Positions 35,882 to 44,272 of a stretch of DNA of 64,000 nt are shown here, piece by piece. Position 1 is the first letter of the stretch, and each line of letters starts with the position of its first letter. Position numbers and translations under genes: made by a program. Source of the stretch: Ruegeria arenilitoris (lineage in GTDB: Bacteria; Pseudomonadota; Alphaproteobacteria; Rhodobacterales; Rhodobacteraceae). The stretch is from positions 310,001 through 374,000 of the forward strand of contig NZ_WPZO01000002.1 of the NCBI RefSeq assembly GCF_013031355.1, written 5' to 3'. The notes beneath the pieces are model-generated. The model searched no databases and had not been told where the DNA came from. It saw nothing but the letters and a program-made list of their open reading frames with translations.

Positions 35882-36571
35882 TCATAGAACCGAGCGAACA
35901 GCATCGCGCAGTTCCTGATGCATGATCCAAGTAGCTGGTTCATCGTCACTTTCGACGTGAGAATATGCGATTACCTGAGCAGCACCGTCATTCTGTGCCG
36001 ATCCGGCTTCGGGAAGTACGAGTTCTAGATATTCTGCGATCAATAGTCCGATTTTCTTGAAGACCTTGATGGAGGCCTCGCGGGATTTGTAACCGGTCGC
36101 CTGAGACAAGTGACCAATGGTCAGACCTTCCTTGCCTGCGATTGTAAGTGCTTTGAGCATTGTGACCTGCGCAGGGGTGAGCCTGATCTGGCGCAATGCC
36201 TCGGCATATTCTCTTTCGCTGGGAACGAAGGTGCCAGAGTTTCCCTCCAAACGGCGTTGACCGCTACGTTTCCTGTCTCGTTCTTCGAGAATTTCTTTTA
36301 AGGTTTCAATGGCCAATGCTGGTGTTTCGCCGACTGCATCGGCAATCATTGCCTGCGTTTTAGCTGGTGGCTTGGGGAATGCGCGCGCAACGCTGTTACC
36401 GCTCAGAATGCCAGCCTTGATCAAGTACTTTCCAAACTCTTCTTCAATCACCCCGGATACGTCAGCGTTCCGCGTCTTACGAACACTGCGGTCCTGAAAT
36501 GCTCTTTGTTCCAAACCACGAGCTGACATCTTTGAGTCCGGAAGGGTCACTTGAGGGGCATTTTTACGCAT
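35882..36571 (-). CDS. Hypothetical protein with a probable winged-helix C-terminal half
   Basis: A 229-residue soluble protein. Residues ~130-185 look like a winged helix (LTPAQVTMLKALTIAGKEGLTIGHLSQATGY ... FKKIGLLIAEYLEL, here cited in parts). The N-terminal half is charged and without known motifs. Its ATG overlaps the TGA of the upstream small membrane-protein gene (TGATG), so the two are translationally coupled. It could be a regulator for the accessory region; that is inference. Confidence 0.65.
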   Translation of the reverse strand: MRKNAPQVTLPDSKMSARGLEQRAFQDRSVRKTRNADVSGVIEEEFGKYLIKAGILSGNSVARAFPKPPAKTQAMIADAVGETPALAIETLKEILEERDRKRSGQRRLEGNSGTFVPSEREYAEALRQIRLTPAQVTMLKALTIAGKEGLTIGHLSQATGYKSREASIKVFKKIGLLIAEYLELVLPEAGSAQNDGAAQVIAYSHVESDDEPATWIMHQELRDAVRSVL

Positions 36572-36771
36572 CAGAGAAACACCACTACAACTATCGCCGC
36601 AACAAAAACCGCTAACGCGATAAACATCTTAACCCTGTAGGACCTGCGATGAGCCTTTTCGGCTTTGAGCCTTTTGCCCAGATTTTCGTCAATCGAGTCA
36701 TGGTTCACGGCTTGGTCCTTCCGGATATGTCGGGCGAGATTGATTTCCACCAACCTATTGTCGCGGCACAT
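36571..36771 (-). CDS. Small C-terminally anchored membrane protein
   Basis: A 66-residue protein: a charged N-terminal part followed by one hydrophobic helix at the very C terminus (MFIALAVFVAAIVVVVFL), a tail-anchor layout. A longer frame starts at 36828 but would overlap the upstream cysteine-repeat gene by 74 bases; the inner ATG at 36771 reduces this to 17. Stop and next start overlap as TGATG. Function unknown. Confidence 0.55.
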   Translation of the reverse strand: MCRDNRLVEINLARHIRKDQAVNHDSIDENLGKRLKAEKAHRRSYRVKMFIALAVFVAAIVVVVFL

Positions 36772-37546
36772 TTTCGGTGCACGTATCGTTCTGTCGTGTA
36801 AACGGCCGATTGCATTCCCAACCATCACCTCTTCGATTTAAGTGAGCATTTGAAGGGACAAGGATCGCAACGCACCTGTCCCGGTTTGCGCGAAAACCAC
36901 GTTCGCATTTCCATCCGGAATACGTTTCAGGCGCAAGGTATGCATGCTGTGGAACTGCCACGGGCTCACAGCCGCTATCCGCTGCCCTGTAACCTCTGAT
37001 GCACACCCAACCATCCGCGCTGTTTTTGTCAGTCAGGCGGCCGTTGCTCGGGACATTTATCGCAACACAATCCTGGTTCTCCTTACGAAATCCCCAGTTG
37101 CAGTGTATTTCCTGCACGCCAAACCGGGTTTCGACGTATCCATTTTGAGGTGCCATCACTTCTTCACAGAGTTCTCCGACACGCTGGAACAGCCGATTGC
37201 ACTCCCACTGATCTCCGGTTGATGCAAGATAGGCATTTTCAGGAACTCTTATTTCCTCACAGAGTTCTCCGACATTCTGGAAACCGTGATTGCATTCCCA
37301 GCCGCTACCATAGGAGCTACCCGTCAAATATGCGTTTTCTGGTACGTCTGTTCTTTGGCACGATCCGTTCTTGTTTTCGAAACCTTCATCACAAACCGAT
37401 CCATCGGCATTGCCTGCGACTTGGGCAGGAAGCTGCGTTCCTGAGAGCAACACCAAGAGTGTCGGGATCAGACAAAGAATGCAGCGCGTAAACACGATGA
37501 ACGACTGATTGAAACTGAGCCTGAGACCTGATCTATCGGGCATCAA
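36755..37546 (-). CDS. Secreted cysteine-repeat protein, paralogue 2
   Basis: A 263-residue exported protein with a hydrophobic signal segment at about residues 20-42. The rest is one partial and six full units of about 28-32 residues following VPxNAyL...G.GWeCnrGFxxxgxxC, each with two cysteines and an invariant Trp-x-Cys. Examples are VPENAYLTGSSYGSGWECN and VPSNAHLNRRGDGWECNRP. Such short disulfide units occur in assorted alphaproteobacterial secreted proteins; no function is known to me. Its close paralogue lies 5 kb away at 42763-43617 on the same strand. Confidence 0.8.
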   Translation of the reverse strand: MMPDRSGLRLSFNQSFIVFTRCILCLIPTLLVLLSGTQLPAQVAGNADGSVCDEGFENKNGSCQRTDVPENAYLTGSSYGSGWECNHGFQNVGELCEEIRVPENAYLASTGDQWECNRLFQRVGELCEEVMAPQNGYVETRFGVQEIHCNWGFRKENQDCVAINVPSNGRLTDKNSADGWVCIRGYRAADSGCEPVAVPQHAYLAPETYSGWKCERGFRANRDRCVAILVPSNAHLNRRGDGWECNRPFTRQNDTCTENVPRQ

Positions 37547-38210
37547 GCACGCAATTTATGAGCCATGTGCTGTTCATACGGCGCCTTCTTTCATGGGTCA
37601 CGCAATGACTGGTGCATGTCAGGTGACAATTGCGAATGCTTGCGAGGAACGAGCTCATCGCGAAGACCCCAGCGAAACCCGTTCCTATGCTGGGGCACAT
37701 GCTACAGTTAGTCTGAAGGCCATTGGATCATCGAAGCCGGCAGCATCGCGGCGTCGAGTAATTTTTACCAATGCACGTTTGTGGTCCTTAGCCAGAATAG
37801 AGTCAAGGAAGTTTCCCTCGTCGCAATGCAAGTACCGCCAGGGCAGGTAGTTTTTGAAACTGCCGGTGACCAAGATCCTTGGTGAACTACCGAAAGAAAT
37901 TGTCTGGCCTGAGTGCGGCGAAAGAGGAGTATGTGATCAAGGCTTCCCCGTGACTATGAATGACTGGCCTGATGACATTGGCTGCAACGCAGCGATTTTC
38001 GCGCCGCTTCTGCACAAGTACTCGCGGCGTGATCAAATGGCCGCTCGGTCCCGCACCCTGCAAATTGCGCCTGAGCCGAGAAAACTGTGCTGCGAGCGTA
38101 CGCAACAAGATTTTGACACTTCCGCTCAGGGCACGCTGCGTCCCACTCCTGCGTAAAAGAACTAGAACCACTATGGATTGGCGACCGACAGCGCCGCTCG
38201 CCAAACTGTC
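37547..38210. other. Non-coding stretch, nothing recognised
   Basis: 660 bases between the recombinase and the cysteine-repeat gene. Frames are short. The 37960-38130 part is GC-rich and partly resembles the patch at 46190-46260 (both contain GCTGCAACGCAGCGAT), suggesting a degraded dispersed repeat. Confidence 0.45.
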
Positions 38211-38843
38211 TCAGATGTCTATGCGCTCTGCAATGCTTAGCGCGTCTTCCAATTCAACGCCCAGGTATCGCACGGTGCTATCGACCTTTGTGTGCCCAAG
38301 CAGAAGTTGGACCGCGCGGAGATTTCCTGTCTTGCGGTAGATCTCAGCTACTTTGGTTCGGCGAAGCGAATGCGTGCCATATCCGCTCGGTTCCAATCCG
38401 ATTGCGGTCACCCAGTCTCGAACCAGCCTGCCATACTGGCGCGTCGAGATGTGTGGTCGATCATGGAATCGGCTTGGAAACATGAACCGGCTAGCAAACA
38501 TTTCCGGTGATTTTACCCATACCAATACAGTTTCTCGCGTGTTTTCCGTCAGTTCGAATTGAACAGATCGCTTGGTTTTGCTCTGGATCACCGAAACACG
38601 CTCACGGACGCGATCGTCTTTGACAAGATCGGTCACAGCGAGTTTGACCAGATCGCAGCCGCGTAGCTTGCTATCAATCGCGACGTTGAACATTGTGAGA
38701 TCACGCAGATTTCCAGAAAGTTCGAGCCGGGCACGGATCGCCCAGACCTGTTTTGGGAGTAGCGGTCGTTTCTGACCGATGATCCGCCCCTTGTTCCAAG
38801 CTCTGGGTTTTGGGGTGACTGCAGGTAGTTGGACTCTTGGCAT
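38211..38843 (-). CDS. Single-domain tyrosine recombinase/integrase
   Basis: A 210-residue catalytic domain of the phage-integrase family. The active-site set is visible: R61 (SKLRGCDL), a lysine at 89 or 91, H158 and R161 (THSLRRTK), H184 (LLGHTKVDST) and the nucleophile Y193 (VRYLG). There is no arm-binding or SAM-like core-binding N-terminal domain, so it is much shorter than typical phage integrases. The start at 38843 is the first ATG of the family-like part; a longer frame upstream looks spurious. It may have mobilised the 35-44 kb accessory region. Whether it serves the tRNA-Leu element 8 kb away is unknown. Confidence 0.85.
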   Translation of the reverse strand: MPRVQLPAVTPKPRAWNKGRIIGQKRPLLPKQVWAIRARLELSGNLRDLTMFNVAIDSKLRGCDLVKLAVTDLVKDDRVRERVSVIQSKTKRSVQFELTENTRETVLVWVKSPEMFASRFMFPSRFHDRPHISTRQYGRLVRDWVTAIGLEPSGYGTHSLRRTKVAEIYRKTGNLRAVQLLLGHTKVDSTVRYLGVELEDALSIAERIDI

Positions 38844-39140
38844 ATTTTGCACTCCGATCCACCCTCCGCACCCAAGCAACAGCACCGCGCTGACCACCGA
38901 ATAGTACAAGCGGCGTGAATGCCTGCTGTCCGATTATGAATACTGGCATGGTTTAAGTGTGTGCATTAGGCGGCTTGAGCCCATATCACTACGCATAAGA
39001 ACGGTTCGAGTCCAAACCGCGCGTACGCTTCGTCTTCAGCACCGATTACCGATCGGGTTCCACGTTAAAAGGCCCGGGTCAGCACCAATAAGATAAAATG
39101 AGATATGATCAGAAAAGCTGGTAAGACCGGCGTCAAGTTA
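38844..39140. other. Non-coding stretch, nothing recognised
   Basis: About 300 bases upstream of the recombinase gene. No frame of note; it should contain the recombinase promoter. Confidence 0.4.
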
Positions 39141-39338
39141 TCAGCGACGCCGAGCTAACCCGGGGCTTACTGATACGCCATTTCGCCACGCGCTCAACCC
39201 CTTGCAGCGTCGACAAATCCGCTCTCCGAACCCTTCGCTCCAGAATGGCGTTCTGCAACGAAGACACGGGCGTTCTTGCGGCACGTCATTGTGGGCGCGA
39301 GCCATGATCGTATCTGCGTCGTTGTCGAAGTCTTCCAT
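39141..39338 (-). CDS. Small zinc-ribbon-like protein
   Basis: A 65-residue protein with two CxxC knuckles, CLRC and CRRC, around WSEGFGERI, a likely zinc ribbon. The conserved part starts at MARAHNDVPQERPCLRC, so an inner ATG at 39305 is an alternative start. Similar small proteins are frequent in Rhodobacteraceae; function unknown. Confidence 0.6.
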   Translation of the reverse strand: MEDFDNDADTIMARAHNDVPQERPCLRCRTPFWSEGFGERICRRCKGLSAWRNGVSVSPGLARRR

Positions 39339-39400
39339 CAGTTCTTAGCCTCGATTTCTGTTTTGGTTTATACAGCGACTGGAAAAGAAAGTTCCGAGCC

Positions 39401-39973
39401 CTAAGCCTTGAGATTGAAGGAGCTGCCTGGTTCAGACTGTCCGATGGGACGGCCTGTAATCCGAGGGGTTTTAATAGGACGAACTGGCATTCCTTCGTTC
39501 TCAGCAGCTTGGACAGCGAAAGCATACCGAGAACCGCTTGCGCATCCTCGCGGTATGGCTCGTTGATCTGATGATCCGTCGTCTGCCTCAGAAATGAGCG
39601 ACTCCGAGTAGAGGTGCCGAAGTTGAGTCTCAGACACACCATCCGCTTCCATAATCAATTGCACCATGGGATCGGCCAAAAGTTGGTCGAGCAAGAACTG
39701 CGACAACTGCTTTGAAGACAGTTTATCCTTCGCGCGGGCTCTCTCCAAATCAGTAAGAGAAACGGTCAAGGTACGCGCCAGACCGGGGTGAGATTTCCGT
39801 GGATGCAGACAGATTAACACCGATGCTTTCCAGGCTTCTGGGTCCGAATAATCTGGTGGTGCGGAAAGCTCAGTTTCTATGTCGTATTCGCCTGCCGGGA
39901 GTAATTCGTCGAAGCCAGGGAAAGTAAACGGCCTGGAAAAGACTGCGATTGTCTTGCTGATTATCTGGTTCAT
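39401..39973 (-). CDS. Hypothetical protein sharing the ELPAGEY-type motif (paralogue 2)
   Basis: A 190-residue soluble protein. Its N terminus (VFSRPFTFPGFDELLPAGEYDIETE) matches the start of the 102-residue protein at 43964-44272 (VTFSNPFSLSGYPDELPAGEY in parts), so the two form a small family. The remainder is helical and charged with a basic tail (RPIKTPRITGRPIGQSEPGS). The start at 39973 has AGGAG upstream; a longer frame to 40036 lacks this. Function unknown. It lies in the minus-strand accessory cluster. Confidence 0.65.
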   Translation of the reverse strand: MNQIISKTIAVFSRPFTFPGFDELLPAGEYDIETELSAPPDYSDPEAWKASVLICLHPRKSHPGLARTLTVSLTDLERARAKDKLSSKQLSQFLLDQLLADPMVQLIMEADGVSETQLRHLYSESLISEADDGSSDQRAIPRGCASGSRYAFAVQAAENEGMPVRPIKTPRITGRPIGQSEPGSSFNLKA

Positions 39974-40052
39974 TTGGGTAGTTCTCCTTTGCTGATACTG
40001 CTCGCTCGGAGATGCAGACAAGAACAAGCCACCCACTCCCGGCAGGGTATTA

Positions 40053-40190
40053 TCAGTTTTGGGGTTTAGGCTTTGGTTTTTCGGGGACGGTGTCCTGCCC
40101 TTTCGACGTCACTTCTTTTTTTGACGCGTCCGCATCGTTTTCCTTCAGTGCGGCAGCCGCTCTGGTCGTCAGGTCTTTGAAAGACATCAT
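40053..40190 (-). CDS. Very small lysine/proline-rich protein
   Basis: A 45-residue protein starting MMSFKDLTTRAAAALKEND and ending in a KPKPKPQN tail; soluble and highly charged. AGGATC precedes the start. The MSFKDL...AAA opening recurs in small alphaproteobacterial hypotheticals. A longer frame to 40283 looks spurious. Function unknown. Confidence 0.5.
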   Translation of the reverse strand: MMSFKDLTTRAAAALKENDADASKKEVTSKGQDTVPEKPKPKPQN

Positions 40191-40352
40191 TTTGATCCTT
40201 TGATTGTCCGCACCACCCACGAGCCCAGATGGGGTGTGAAAAGTGAATGCGGCTACATCCAATATAGGGATTGGGTGCCTCATTTACTACGTAAAGCCGT
40301 AGAATAAGACGGGTGGCTGAAGCAGAGCCGAGGCGGCGGCAACCCTGGCGCG

Positions 40353-41474
40353 CTACTTTCGCTTCGAATATGGGCGATCAGTGTTCGCTGCGGTGCAGTC
40401 AACCAATGCGCCATCACCATGGAAGACTTTTGCTACATCGGGTGCAGCCATGCCGCGCGAGAGCGCGCTATAGTTCAATTTCAGTTTCATCTCGCCACCA
40501 GCGCGAAGCAGGCAATTGGTGGTTTCAACAACGATATGATCACTGGTGGCTCCGACGAACGTGACGCCAGTAGGGAAAATTAGACCCGCCGCATCGGTGT
40601 CCTGGAGTCCAATGGCAAGGATCGACCGAGTGTTCGAAGGACTGTCTAAAGTCACACACCGCATTGAAGGCATAGGATAAGTCATTTGCACGGGATTTGA
40701 ATTTGCTTTGGTCTTCGTTTCGATCACTTCCGCCCAAAGCGTGAAAACATCTGTGTATAGCCCGTCGATCGTGTACCCCGAAATGGGGTCAGTACCCAGC
40801 AGGATGGCCTCACCCAGACGCAGGTTGTTGATCTTTCCGGTCGCCCCCTTGCCAAGCGCCCATGGCAAACTGGCTGAGCCGCCGCCTGACACTGTTTCCA
40901 GAGCGGGTCCATTTGCAAGTTCGGTGCCGACGGCAAGCGACGAAAGCAATTCCATTGCTCCTGCAGAGGGTGCCACATGACCCAGACAGGCAAAATTTGC
41001 ACCAATCCCCTTCAGAGAAATCCCTTCCATTCTAAGAATTTGAGAAACAGTGCTTTCAATGTGTTCAGGCAAGATGCCTTCCCGCATATCCCCCATTTCC
41101 ACCATCAGGATAATATTGTGAGTAATGTTCTTTCCCAGCGCACTCACGGCCAGGCTTGCGATAATGTCCATCTCTGTGTTGAAGCTGACATTGCAGTTAT
41201 CAACAACTTGCGCGACCTGGCTCAGCATGGGCGTTCGGATCAAGGATATGGAGCACGAGATCCCAGCATCGCGCATACGCATGATATTGCTGATCCGCGC
41301 GTCCGCCAGCCCTGTCGCGCCACCTTCAAGCATAGCATTCGCAATCTCAGGATGACCGCAAACGGCTTTTGTCACACCTGTCACCGTAATTCCGCGGGGT
41401 CTAAGGTGGTCGACCAGGAACCGTGTGTTGTACCGAATTTTGTCCAGATCAACGTCAATACGCAGCTTGCTCAT
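40353..41474 (-). CDS. PLP-dependent alanine/ornithine racemase-fold amino acid racemase
   Basis: A 373-residue fold-type III PLP enzyme. The PLP lysine is K36 (GVTKAVCGHPEIA), in the position seen in alanine and ornithine racemases. The glycine-rich phosphate-binding SGGGSASLPWA and the C-terminal beta domain are present. It lies closer to the ornithine racemase (Orr/YhfX) branch than to Alr. Its ATG overlaps the stop of the DUF1611 gene by 4 bases (ATGA), so the two are coupled. The pair probably interconverts and modifies a D-amino acid. The exact substrate cannot be read. Confidence 0.82.
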   Translation of the reverse strand: MSKLRIDVDLDKIRYNTRFLVDHLRPRGITVTGVTKAVCGHPEIANAMLEGGATGLADARISNIMRMRDAGISCSISLIRTPMLSQVAQVVDNCNVSFNTEMDIIASLAVSALGKNITHNIILMVEMGDMREGILPEHIESTVSQILRMEGISLKGIGANFACLGHVAPSAGAMELLSSLAVGTELANGPALETVSGGGSASLPWALGKGATGKINNLRLGEAILLGTDPISGYTIDGLYTDVFTLWAEVIETKTKANSNPVQMTYPMPSMRCVTLDSPSNTRSILAIGLQDTDAAGLIFPTGVTFVGATSDHIVVETTNCLLRAGGEMKLKLNYSALSRGMAAPDVAKVFHGDGALVDCTAANTDRPYSKRK

Positions 41475-42670
41475 TCAATCGTCGTAGCACGTACGGGTTG
41501 CAAGCGCGGAAAGGCAGATAGAACCATATTCACCAAGTTTTTTGGAGGACGGTTCAATGCGTCAGTGACCGGGAGATACAATTTGCGGTTATAGTCTGTG
41601 ATGGCCTTTGAAATCTCAATATCATTCATTCCTTCATGGTTGATTGTCATGCCAATTACCTCTGTGTTCGCAAAAGCCTCGATCAGGGTGATTTCATCGC
41701 AAGGGTCGGGCATAGTCATGTTGGGGAAATCACATCGACGTTTTCGTTTAGGCGCGTGTTGAAGAATAACTGCATGTGGTTGACTGCCTCGCAGAATGAA
41801 GGCTGATGTGCAAAAGGCCGGATGGCTTAGCGCGCCCTGGCCCTCGATCACTATGACATCGGGGCGCTCACCTTCAGATGCTGCAACAACAGCACGCTCA
41901 AGTTCGCCACAACAAAATTGCGGCGGCACCGAATCCATCGCAACGCCATACTTGGCGCCCTGCATCAAACCTGTCTGGCCGGTGCCAACTAAAACTGTTT
42001 TGATCCCATGCGTGTTAAGTGCGTTTGTCAGGATTGTCGCGGTCGTACGCTTTCCAATTGCACAATCGGTGCCGAACACCGCGATGCGGATCGCCTGGAC
42101 GTCTCCAATACTGCCATCTAACAGGCGCAGGTCGGGATTTGGCCGCGGCTTGCGAATGTCGCGTATCGTGACATCGTGAATTTTGGCAAATCCGGCGAGC
42201 TCCTTGTCATCACTAAGAAATTCATGCAGTCCACTCACGATGTTCATTCCGAGCGTTATCGCATCCACGACAACTTCGCGATCCTCAAGGGACATTCTGC
42301 CGCTGGCCGGCGCCATTCCGTAAATAAACGTGTCGGGGATCGTAGCTTCATTAGCGACGGCGGCATCAAGATCATCGAAGATGGGAACCTGATTTGCGAC
42401 ATTATCAAGCACTTTGCCACTGTCACGACCGCCATACGTGCTGTCGATCACCGAAAGAACGCGATAGGCCTGTGAATGTCGAACGAGACCATTAGCCGTC
42501 TTGCCATCGATCTTTGCGAAGTTTCCTTCGCAATACACAATTGCAGTCGGTGTATCTGTCACAAGTGTCTTGCGGTGAAGCTCTGGAAAAACTGCTTGTT
42601 CAGGCGGCAGCTTTTGCGCATCGCTGGCAATGAACTGCTTGGCATCCGACGCAATGGGTACGGGTTTCAT
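41471..42670 (-). CDS. DUF1611 P-loop protein (DgcN-type)
   Basis: A 399-residue protein with the DUF1611 layout: an N-terminal Rossmann-like domain and a C-terminal P-loop domain with GTDCAIGKRT (200-209), followed by VIVIEGQGALSHPAF. DUF1611 includes DgcN, a D-glutamate N-acyltransferase that works with a racemase-type partner. Here the partner is an alanine-racemase-fold enzyme rather than the usual enolase-type DgcA. The start at 42670 has AGGAAC upstream. It is coupled to the racemase by a 4-base overlap and follows the cysteine-repeat gene after 92 bases. Confidence 0.82.
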   Translation of the reverse strand: MKPVPIASDAKQFIASDAQKLPPEQAVFPELHRKTLVTDTPTAIVYCEGNFAKIDGKTANGLVRHSQAYRVLSVIDSTYGGRDSGKVLDNVANQVPIFDDLDAAVANEATIPDTFIYGMAPASGRMSLEDREVVVDAITLGMNIVSGLHEFLSDDKELAGFAKIHDVTIRDIRKPRPNPDLRLLDGSIGDVQAIRIAVFGTDCAIGKRTTATILTNALNTHGIKTVLVGTGQTGLMQGAKYGVAMDSVPPQFCCGELERAVVAASEGERPDVIVIEGQGALSHPAFCTSAFILRGSQPHAVILQHAPKRKRRCDFPNMTMPDPCDEITLIEAFANTEVIGMTINHEGMNDIEISKAITDYNRKLYLPVTDALNRPPKNLVNMVLSAFPRLQPVRATTIE

Positions 42671-42762
42671 ATTTGTTCCTTTTTGGAGTGTGAAACGCGC
42701 GTCCTTGGTAAGGACGGGCAAAAATTGTGAAGTTTGGGAAAGTGGGCTTTCTGTCTGAATTC

Positions 42763-43617
42763 TCACTGGTTCAGAACACACAGCCCTTCTGATCGATGAT
42801 AGTTTTTGTGGCATTGCCACCCATTGCCGGATCGGTCGATATGGGCATTTGCCGGTAGCTCGATTGCATTGCAGCGATCACCGGACGCCTCGTAGCCACG
42901 TTCGCATTTCCATCCAACTCCATGGATCGCGTCATCGTAGAAAGCATTTTCAGGCACAAAGACGGCATCGCACCTTCCGTCGCGCTCAAAATACCCACGC
43001 TCGCACGTCCAGGGACGCCCGCTGGTTGATGCGTTCAGAAAAGCGTTTTCCGGCACCGCTACTGCCACGCATGCTTCTCCGTCTATTTCGTAGCCACGGT
43101 TGCAACGCCATGCAGATCCATAAGTGCTATTCGTCAGGTAAGCATTATCCGGCACCACGATTTTCTGGCAGCTATCGTCTACTCTTGTGTATCCACGCAG
43201 GCACCGCCACCTCTCACCTGATGGATCGAGATATCCACCCTCAGGCACAATCACTTCAGTGCATGTGGTGCCGCCAACTGCAACAAAGCCGTGCATACAT
43301 GCCCACCCTGAGCCGTAGGTTCTGTTTGTGGGGTAGGCATTTCCCGGCACGACAATGGCCACGCATTCTTCGCCTTCCAACCGATAGGACAAATCGCATT
43401 CCCAACCGTCGCCATACTTTTTGGGATGCGCGTTATCCGGGATCGAATTTGTTTCGGCCGATGCGGGACTTGATGAGATAAAGGAGCCCACCAAGCAGCT
43501 GAAAACGGCAACAAACAACGCAGTCATGAAGTGAGAGCAAAACCAGTGCTGATTTTTTCTATTTGTCCTGGTGCAAACGGCGTCGTCCGAAAGTTGAGTT
43601 GTTGAGTTACGATTCAT
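42763..43617 (-). CDS. Secreted cysteine-repeat protein, paralogue 1
   Basis: A 284-residue exported protein. The signal peptide spans about residues 28-54 (after a charged N-tail) and ends SPASA. Seven units of 28-33 residues follow, each VPxNAyl..styGsgWxCxrGYexxGexC, with two cysteines: for example VPDNAYLTNSTYGSAWRCN and LPANAHIDRSGNGWQCH. It is clearly paralogous to the protein at 36755-37546. It overlaps the upstream membrane-protein gene by 11 bases, so it belongs to a run of four or five coupled minus-strand genes. A rigid disulfide-linked surface or periplasmic structure is likely; function unknown. Confidence 0.82.
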   Translation of the reverse strand: MNRNSTTQLSDDAVCTRTNRKNQHWFCSHFMTALFVAVFSCLVGSFISSSPASAETNSIPDNAHPKKYGDGWECDLSYRLEGEECVAIVVPGNAYPTNRTYGSGWACMHGFVAVGGTTCTEVIVPEGGYLDPSGERWRCLRGYTRVDDSCQKIVVPDNAYLTNSTYGSAWRCNRGYEIDGEACVAVAVPENAFLNASTSGRPWTCERGYFERDGRCDAVFVPENAFYDDAIHGVGWKCERGYEASGDRCNAIELPANAHIDRSGNGWQCHKNYHRSEGLCVLNQ

Positions 43618-43960
43618 CCAGGTTCAGCCCCTCAATACAGGCCTGCGCCAGATCTTTGTTTGGAGTTTGGGATCCTGGTACCGTTGCCCAGCCAGCGGCC
43701 ATGACGGCATCCTTCTGCTTGAAAGACGAAGCTTCTTTGATTGTCGTCAGTTTTTCGGCGCGTTGGGCGTCAGTTCTCGCCATGTCGACGCAGACCGGAA
43801 CCAACGCAGCGATTACATTGTCGCGGGACATGGCGTTGGCCATCTTGTCCGCGCTACCGCCGGTCATCCATCCACCCCAAGAAAATCCAACGACGCCTAC
43901 GAAAACCCCTCCGATCAGGGCACCGTAGATTCCGGGTTTAAGCCATTCGGGCGTGTTCAT
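43607..43960 (-). CDS. Conserved hypothetical single-TM protein (NTPEWLKPG family)
   Basis: A 117-residue protein opening MNTPEWLKPGIYGALIGG. One hydrophobic helix runs from about residue 10 to 32, then a periplasmic part has two conserved-looking cysteines (PVCVDMAR, AQACIEG). I recall similar proteins in Rhizobiales and Rhodobacterales as uncharacterised. It starts 3 bases after the upstream stop and overlaps the downstream cysteine-repeat gene, indicating one transcript. Confidence 0.72.
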   Translation of the reverse strand: MNTPEWLKPGIYGALIGGVFVGVVGFSWGGWMTGGSADKMANAMSRDNVIAALVPVCVDMARTDAQRAEKLTTIKEASSFKQKDAVMAAGWATVPGSQTPNKDLAQACIEGLNLDES

Positions 43961-43963
43961 AAT

Positions 43964-44272
43964 CTATTCCTCCTGCGGGGAAAGCGCCGCATCGCTGTCA
44001 TTGTTAGATGTAGCCAAGGTCTGGTCGTGCTTGAGCGCCAGTTCAAAATCTTCTGGGTCAATTGGGCGCATTTCTGTGCGGCCTGGCTTGCTGCCCTTGC
44101 CCTGAACGGTCAGGTAGGTTCCGGTTCTTCGATATGCTTCGAAACTCAGGCCCTGGAGTAGTTCTTCTTCAACAACTACTTCATACTCGCCTGCAGGAAG
44201 TTCATCCGGGTAGCCGGACAAAGAGAACGGATTTGAAAACGTCACCAAAGAACTGGACGATCTCGTGCTCAC
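43964..44272 (-). CDS. Hypothetical protein with ELPAGEY motif (paralogue 1)
   Basis: A 102-residue soluble protein from a GTG start. The core is VTFSNPFSLSGY, ELPAGEYEVVVEEELLQG and LSFEAYRRTGTYLTV, then an acidic tail. The N-terminal motif is shared with the protein at 39401-39973. Similar proteins with the LPAGxYxVexeeE...LSFxAYRR pattern occur in alphaproteobacteria without known function. It is the first gene of the coupled minus-strand run and stops 3 bases before the next start. Confidence 0.7.
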   Translation of the reverse strand: MSTRSSSSLVTFSNPFSLSGYPDELPAGEYEVVVEEELLQGLSFEAYRRTGTYLTVQGKGSKPGRTEMRPIDPEDFELALKHDQTLATSNNDSDAALSPQEE

